Of a DNA stretch of 17,370 nucleotides, positions 12,728 through 17,370 are shown in pieces; position 1 is the stretch's first letter; every line of letters begins with the position of its first letter. The position numbers and the translations under genes were made by a program. This DNA is from an uncultured Eubacteriales bacterium. GTDB taxonomy: Bacteria; Bacillota; Clostridia; Oscillospirales; Oscillospiraceae. The notes under the pieces are model-generated. The model made no database searches. It saw nothing but the letters and a program-made list of their open reading frames with translations, and was not told where the DNA came from. The stretch is taken from assembly GCA_900548615.1 (NCBI GenBank), contig URKW01000042.1, forward strand, positions 1 through 17,370. Direction: 5' to 3'.

Positions 12728-14665
12728 ATGTCTGAATTTGAAAACATCACCCACGTGGAAACGGAATACGACGCCTCGGAGATCCAGGTTCTTGAGGGTC
12801 TGGAGGCCGTGCGCAAGCGGCCCGGCATGTATATCGGTTCCACCAGCGCCAGCGGTCTGCACCATCTGGTGTACGAGATCGTGGACAACGCCATCGACGA
12901 AGCGCTGGCCGGCTACTGCACCGACATTACCGTCACCATCAACCCCGGCAACACCATCACCGTCACCGACAATGGCCGCGGCATTCCCGTGGATATTCAG
13001 AAGCAGACGGGCCGCCCCGCGCTGGAGGTGGTGTTCACCGTGCTGCATGCCGGCGGCAAGTTCGGCGGCGGCGGCTACAAGGTGTCCGGCGGCCTGCACG
13101 GCGTCGGCGCGTCCGTGGTCAACGCCCTTTCCGAATGGTTGGAGGTACAGGTTCACAAGGACGGCCACATCTACGAGATGAAGTTCTCCCGCGGCCACAT
13201 CACCTCCGAGATGCAGATGATCGGCGACACCGACCACACCGGCACCACCGTCACCTTCAAGCCCGACGGCGAGATGTTCGACACGCTGGAGTACGACTAT
13301 GAGACGCTGCACACCCGTATGCGGGAACAGGCCTTCCTGAACGCGGGCCTGCGCATCACCATCACCGACGCCCGCCCCGGCAAAGAGCAGTCGGAGACCA
13401 TGCGGTACGAGGGCGGCATCCGGGAATTCGTCACCTATATCAACCGCAACAAAACGCCGCTGCATGAGGAGGTCATCTACGTCTCCGGCGCGAAAGGCGA
13501 CGCCACCGCCGAGATTGCCATGCAGTATAACGACGGCTATAACGAGACGCTGGTATCCTTCGCCAACGACATTCACACCCCGGAGGGCGGCATGCACGAG
13601 ACCGGCTTCAAGGCGGCGCTGACCCGTGTGCTGAACGCCTACGGCATGAAGTACGGTATGATCAAGGAGGGCGACAAGGTCTCCGGCGAGGACGTCCGCG
13701 AGGGCATCACCGCCGTCATCTCCGTGAAGCTGACGGAGGCCCAGTTCGAGGGTCAGACCAAGGCCAAGCTGGGCAACGCCTATATCCGCACGCTGGTGGA
13801 CGGCATCGTCTCCGATCAGCTGGCGGCGTATCTGGAGGAGCACCCGGCAGTAGGCCGCACCATTCTGGACAAGGCCCTTACCGCCAACCGTGCCCGTGAA
13901 GCGGCCCGCAAGGCCCGCGAATCCATCCGCCGCAAGACGGTGCTGGGCGGCCCCGCCATGCCGGACAAGCTGCGGGAGTGCAACGAGAATAACCCCGAGC
14001 TTACCGAGCTGTATATCGTAGAGGGCGACTCCGCAGGCGGCTCCGCTACCCAGGGCCGGGACTCCCGGTTCCAGGCCATCCTCCCCCTGTGGGGCAAGAT
14101 GCTGAACGTGGAAAAGGCCCGGGCCGACAAGGTGTACGGCAACGATAAATTGCAGCCCGTCATCGTGGCGCTGGGCACCGGTATCGGCGAGGAGTTCGAT
14201 ATCAATCGCCTGCGGTACCATAAAATCATCATTATGGCCGATGCCGATGTGGACGGCGCTCATATCCGTACTCTGCTGCTGACGTTCTTCTTCCGCTTCA
14301 TGCGGCCGCTGATCGAGCAGGGCTACGTCTACTCCGCCGTTCCGCCCCTGTTCAAGCTGAGCCGGGGCAAGCAGCAGAAGGTGGCCTATTCCGAGGAGGA
14401 ACGGGATCAGATCTCCGCTGAGATGCGGGGCGGCAACCCCAACGTGAAGATCGATATCAACCGTTTCAAGGGTCTGGGCGAGATGAACCCCCACGAGCTG
14501 TGGGAGACCACCATGGACCCCGCCACCCGTACCCTGCGGCGTATCACGCTGGACGACGCGGTGCAGGCCGACGCCACCTTCACCGTCCTGATGGGCGAGA
14601 AGGTAGAGCCCCGCAAGGAGTTCATCGAGAAAAACGCCAAGTACGCCGTGAATCTGGATTACTAA
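12728..14665 (+). CDS. gyrB: DNA gyrase subunit B
   Basis: The ATPase half of gyrase, which introduces negative supercoils with GyrA. The 645-aa protein has the GHKL ATPase with E50 and N54 (EIVDNAIDEAL), D81 in TDNGRGIP and the lid GGLHGVGASVVNALS. The TOPRIM part has EGDSAGGSA (E432 on) and the metal site DADVD (505-509). The ending INRFKGLGEMNPHELWETTMDP is typical. No long TOPRIM insertion is present, as expected outside Proteobacteria. The start at 12728 has GAGGAG 8 bases upstream and the family N-terminus; an in-frame start 35 codons earlier lies in repeat DNA. Trp455 in LPLWGK replaces the usual Lys/Arg. Confidence 0.98.
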   Translation: MSEFENITHVETEYDASEIQVLEGLEAVRKRPGMYIGSTSASGLHHLVYEIVDNAIDEALAGYCTDITVTINPGNTITVTDNGRGIPVDIQKQTGRPALEVVFTVLHAGGKFGGGGYKVSGGLHGVGASVVNALSEWLEVQVHKDGHIYEMKFSRGHITSEMQMIGDTDHTGTTVTFKPDGEMFDTLEYDYETLHTRMREQAFLNAGLRITITDARPGKEQSETMRYEGGIREFVTYINRNKTPLHEEVIYVSGAKGDATAEIAMQYNDGYNETLVSFANDIHTPEGGMHETGFKAALTRVLNAYGMKYGMIKEGDKVSGEDVREGITAVISVKLTEAQFEGQTKAKLGNAYIRTLVDGIVSDQLAAYLEEHPAVGRTILDKALTANRAREAARKARESIRRKTVLGGPAMPDKLRECNENNPELTELYIVEGDSAGGSATQGRDSRFQAILPLWGKMLNVEKARADKVYGNDKLQPVIVALGTGIGEEFDINRLRYHKIIIMADADVDGAHIRTLLLTFFFRFMRPLIEQGYVYSAVPPLFKLSRGKQQKVAYSEEERDQISAEMRGGNPNVKIDINRFKGLGEMNPHELWETTMDPATRTLRRITLDDAVQADATFTVLMGEKVEPRKEFIEKNAKYAVNLDY

Positions 14666-14671
14666 AAATAA

Positions 14672-14778
14672 GGCCCCCTCTGAGAGGGGGCTGTCACCGA
14701 AGGTGACTGGAGGAGAGAATAAAAATATTAAATTCTCTCCTTCCGGCGCTTCGCGCCACCTCCCTCACAGAGGGAGGC
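14672..14778. repeat. MITE-like palindromic element between gyrB and gyrA
   Basis: 107 bp, beginning 7 bases after the gyrB stop. The ends are GGCCCCCTCTGAGAGGGGGC on the left and, read from the right, GCCTCCCTCTGTGAGGGAGG, the same plan as 8985-9140. Internal hairpins are GTCACC/GGTGAC (14693-14707), GGAGAGAAT/ATTCTCTCC with an AT-rich loop (14712-14740) and GGCGC/GCGCC (14745-14757). It would be transcribed in any gyrB-gyrA mRNA. Confidence 0.75.
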
Positions 14779-14817
14779 TTTGAGACGCTGCAAATCCTTC
14801 ACTAAGGAGACAACACT

Positions 14818-17298
14818 ATGTCCAAAAAACCACAATACGATCCTGAGGAGATCCGTTTCCCCGACCAGCACATCGTCAACTCCCCGCTGGTGCCGGAGAT
14901 GGAGCGCTCCTATATCGAGTACGCCATGTCCGTCATCAAGGGCCGTGCCCTGCCGGACGTGCGGGACGGCCTGAAGCCCGTCCACCGCCGTATCCTCTAC
15001 GCCATGTACGAGGATAACCTCACCAGCGACAAGCCCTTCAAAAAGTCGGCCACCTGCGTGGGTGACGTGCTGGGCCGCTACCATCCCCATGGCGACGCCT
15101 CCGTGTACGACGCGCTGGTGCGTCTGGCGCAGGATTTCTCCATGCGCTACATGCTGGTGGACGGCCACGGCAACTTCGGCTCCGTGGATGGCGACCCCCC
15201 TGCTGCCTACCGTTATACCGAGGCCCGACTCAGCAAAATCTCCAACGAAATGCTGCGGGATATCGAGAAGGACACCGTTAACTGGGACCCCAACTTTGAC
15301 GAGAGCCGCAAGGAGCCCCGCGTCCTGCCCTCCCGCTTCCCCAACCTGCTGGTGAACGGCTCCAGCGGTATCGCCGTGGGTATGGCCACCAACATCCCGC
15401 CCCACAATCTGCGGGAGGTCATCGGCGCGTGCATCTGCGTGCTGGATAACCCGGAGGCCACCCTCAGCGACCTGATGGAGCATATCAAGGGCCCCGACTT
15501 CCCCACCAGGGGCATCATCATGGGCCGCAGCGGCATCCGCGCCGCCTACGCCACTGGCCGCGGTCGCCTGATGCTCCGTGCCCGCCACGAGTTCGAGGAG
15601 TTCGGCGGCGGCCGCACCCGCATCGTGGTGACGGAGCTGCCCTATCAGGTGAACAAGCGCATGCTCATCAAGGCCATGGCCGATCAGGTGGAGGACAAGC
15701 GCATTGACGGCATCTCCGCCATCCGGGACGAGTCCGACCGCAACGGTATGCGTCTGGTCATCGAGCTGAAGCGCGACGCCAATCCGCAGGTGGTGCTGAA
15801 CCGCCTGTTTGCCCAGACCCAGCTGCAAACCACCTTCGCCATCAATATGCTGGCGCTGGTGCAGGATCAGTCCCAGCCCAAAATCCTGTCCCTGCGGCAT
15901 ATCATCGACGAGTATCTGGCCTTCCAGGAGGAGATCATCGTCCGCCGCACCAGATACGACCTGCGGAAAGCGCAGGAGCGCGCCCATTTGCTGGAGGGTC
16001 TGCTGATCGCGCAGGACAATATCGACGAGGTCATCCAGATCATCCGCAGCAGCTACGACAACGCCAAGGAAAACCTGATGACCCGCTTCGGTCTGGACGA
16101 TGTGCAGGCCCAGGCCATTTTGGACATGCGCCTGAAGGCCCTGCAGGGCCTCGACCGGGAAAAATTACAGGCCGAGTATCAGGAGTTGGAGGAGCGCATT
16201 GCCTACTTCCAGCGCATCCTCTCCGACGAGGGGCTGGTGAAGTCCATTCTGAAGGAGGAGCTGACCGCCATCGCCGACAAGTACGGCGACGACCGCAAGA
16301 CGGAGATCCAGGACGTGGAGGACGAGATCGACATTGAGGATCTCATCGAGGAGGAGCAGTGCGTCTATACCCTGACCCGCAACGGCTACATCAAGCGCAC
16401 CCCCGCCAGCGAGTACGCCGCCCAGTCCAAGGGTGGCATGGGCAAGAAGGGCATCACCACCCGTGACGAGGACTACGTCTGCGACGTGTTCACCGCCTCC
16501 ACCCATGATTTCATTCTGTTCTTCACCGATACCGGCAAGGTCTACCGGAAGAAGGGCTATCAGATCCCCGAATCCGGCAAGGCCGCCAAGGGCACCGCGC
16601 TGGTGAACATTTTGCAGATCGAGACCGACGAGCGGGTACAGGCCATGATCCACTACCGGCCCAACGAGGAGACGGACGAAAGCAGCCTCCAGCTGACCAT
16701 GGTGACGGAGAACGGCACCGTCAAGCGTGTGGCGGTGTCCGCCTTCCGCAACCTGCGGCAGAACGGCATCCGCGCCCTCCGTCTGGACGAGGGCGACCGT
16801 CTGGTGTCCGTGCTGCAAACCGACGGCCGGAGCAATATCCTCATCGCCACCTATGACGGCATGGCCGTCTGCTTCGATGAAAACGACGTCCGCTCCATGG
16901 GCCGCGACGCCGTGGGCGTCCGGGGCATCCGCCTGCGTGAGGGCGACCGGGTCATCGGCGCGGCCTGCGCCGTGGCGGGCTGTCAGGTGCTGTCCATCAC
17001 GGAGCATGGCTTCGGCAAGCAGACGCCGGTGGAGGAATACCGCATCACCAACCGCGGCGGCATCGGCATCAAGAACTATATGGTCACCGATAAGACCGGC
17101 GGCGTGGTAGGCATGAAGGTGGTGGATGGCAGCGAGGATCTGCTGCTTGTCACCCAGAGCGGCATCATGCTGCGCACGGCGGTGGAGAATATCCGCAGCG
17201 CCGGTCGTGCCACCCAGGGCGTCATCGTCATGCGCTTCAAGGAGGAGGGCGATCAGGTGATCGCCATGGCCCTGACCGACAAGGACGAGGAAGAATAA
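14818..17298 (+). CDS. gyrA: DNA gyrase subunit A
   Basis: The DNA-breaking half of gyrase. The 826-aa protein has the winged-helix/tower core with catalytic Tyr133 (RYTEARL), preceded by DGDPPAAYR where many bacteria have DSAAAMR. The quinolone region is HPHGDASVYDALVRLAQD, so the E. coli Ser83 position is Ala94 and Asp87 is Asp98. The C-terminal beta-pinwheel runs from about 515 to the end. The GyrA box is weakly kept, QSKGGMG at 536-542 against the usual QRRGGKG. AAGGAG lies 11 bases before the ATG. It follows gyrB after 152 bases that hold a palindromic element; the pair would normally be co-transcribed. The short acidic end KDEEE is unremarkable. I consider GyrA rather than ParC because of its position and neighbours. 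Confidence 0.97.
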   Translation: MSKKPQYDPEEIRFPDQHIVNSPLVPEMERSYIEYAMSVIKGRALPDVRDGLKPVHRRILYAMYEDNLTSDKPFKKSATCVGDVLGRYHPHGDASVYDALVRLAQDFSMRYMLVDGHGNFGSVDGDPPAAYRYTEARLSKISNEMLRDIEKDTVNWDPNFDESRKEPRVLPSRFPNLLVNGSSGIAVGMATNIPPHNLREVIGACICVLDNPEATLSDLMEHIKGPDFPTRGIIMGRSGIRAAYATGRGRLMLRARHEFEEFGGGRTRIVVTELPYQVNKRMLIKAMADQVEDKRIDGISAIRDESDRNGMRLVIELKRDANPQVVLNRLFAQTQLQTTFAINMLALVQDQSQPKILSLRHIIDEYLAFQEEIIVRRTRYDLRKAQERAHLLEGLLIAQDNIDEVIQIIRSSYDNAKENLMTRFGLDDVQAQAILDMRLKALQGLDREKLQAEYQELEERIAYFQRILSDEGLVKSILKEELTAIADKYGDDRKTEIQDVEDEIDIEDLIEEEQCVYTLTRNGYIKRTPASEYAAQSKGGMGKKGITTRDEDYVCDVFTASTHDFILFFTDTGKVYRKKGYQIPESGKAAKGTALVNILQIETDERVQAMIHYRPNEETDESSLQLTMVTENGTVKRVAVSAFRNLRQNGIRALRLDEGDRLVSVLQTDGRSNILIATYDGMAVCFDENDVRSMGRDAVGVRGIRLREGDRVIGAACAVAGCQVLSITEHGFGKQTPVEEYRITNRGGIGIKNYMVTDKTGGVVGMKVVDGSEDLLLVTQSGIMLRTAVENIRSAGRATQGVIVMRFKEEGDQVIAMALTDKDEEE

Positions 17299-17304
17299 GC
17301 AAGC

Positions 17305-17334
17305 GTAGGGGCGGACAGAGTCGTCCGCCCCTAC
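17305..17334. repeat. Palindromic repeat with AGAGTC loop after gyrA
   Basis: A perfect 12-bp stem GTAGGGGCGGAC/GTCCGCCCCTAC (17305-17316 with 17323-17334) surrounds AGAGTC, 7 bases after the gyrA stop. No T-tract follows, so termination is not obvious. Confidence 0.8.
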
Positions 17335-17356
17335 AAAACGGGTACGATAGAACTTT

Positions 17357-17370
17357 GTAGGGGCGGACGA
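17357..17370. repeat. Start of a further copy of the GTAGGGGCGGAC repeat, cut by the window end
   Basis: GTAGGGGCGGAC at 17357-17368 repeats the left arm of the palindrome at 17305; the partner arm would lie beyond the window. Confidence 0.6.

Noticed and set aside
12626..14494. 622-aa open frame antisense to gyrB
   Set aside because: Shadow frame of gyrB; its sequence shows no domain and its codon pattern follows the gyrB third positions.

Overview
This window is a chromosomal replication-origin region of a GC-rich, low-oxygen-type Firmicute. The gene order, clostridial-type proteins (L34 starting MFRTYQPKK, RemB beside recF, single-chain glycyl-tRNA synthetase under T-box control) and dense GC-rich palindromic intergenic repeats suggest Clostridia. 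Oscillospiraceae or a close relative of gut origin is my best guess, inferred from style and not proven by a marker gene. Nothing looks like a plasmid, phage or complete transposon.

Left block (minus strand): rpmH, rnpA, yidD, yidC and jag/khpB (5114 down to 2158) form the conserved ribosome/RNase P/membrane-insertase cluster, driven by a strong TTGACA-N18-TATAAT promoter. Next comes glyS (1725-304) with its own promoter and a T-box leader. The usual followers of jag (mnmE, mnmG, rsmG, parAB) are absent here. The first 300 bases hold only repeats and the glyS terminator.

Centre: a 543-base divergent gap full of palindromic repeats, then a MATE-family efflux gene (5658-7055), an unusual guest between rpmH and dnaA.

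Right block (plus strand): dnaA, dnaN, yaaA, recF, remB, gyrB, gyrA (7659-17298), the classical replication-initiation/clamp/repair/gyrase series. yaaA, recF and remB overlap and are probably translationally coupled. The dnaA-dnaN gap carries oriC: DnaA boxes including a perfect consensus, then a DnaA box, T-tract and DnaA-trio series leading into AT-rich DNA, as in the Bacillus subtilis unwinding element. A DnaA box also lies inside the predicted dnaA promoter.

The most interesting find is a pair of about 437-bp non-coding elements, one just upstream of dnaA (7110-7545) and one between dnaN and yaaA (10536-10973). They align without a single indel over 415 bases at about 79 % identity (hand count). 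They share a chain of hairpins, several of which keep pairing through compensatory changes, and have imperfect inverted ends. They look like a structured RNA or a miniature mobile element with conserved fold. A second, smaller MITE-like family lies at 8985-9140 (beside oriC) and 14672-14778 (between gyrB and gyrA).
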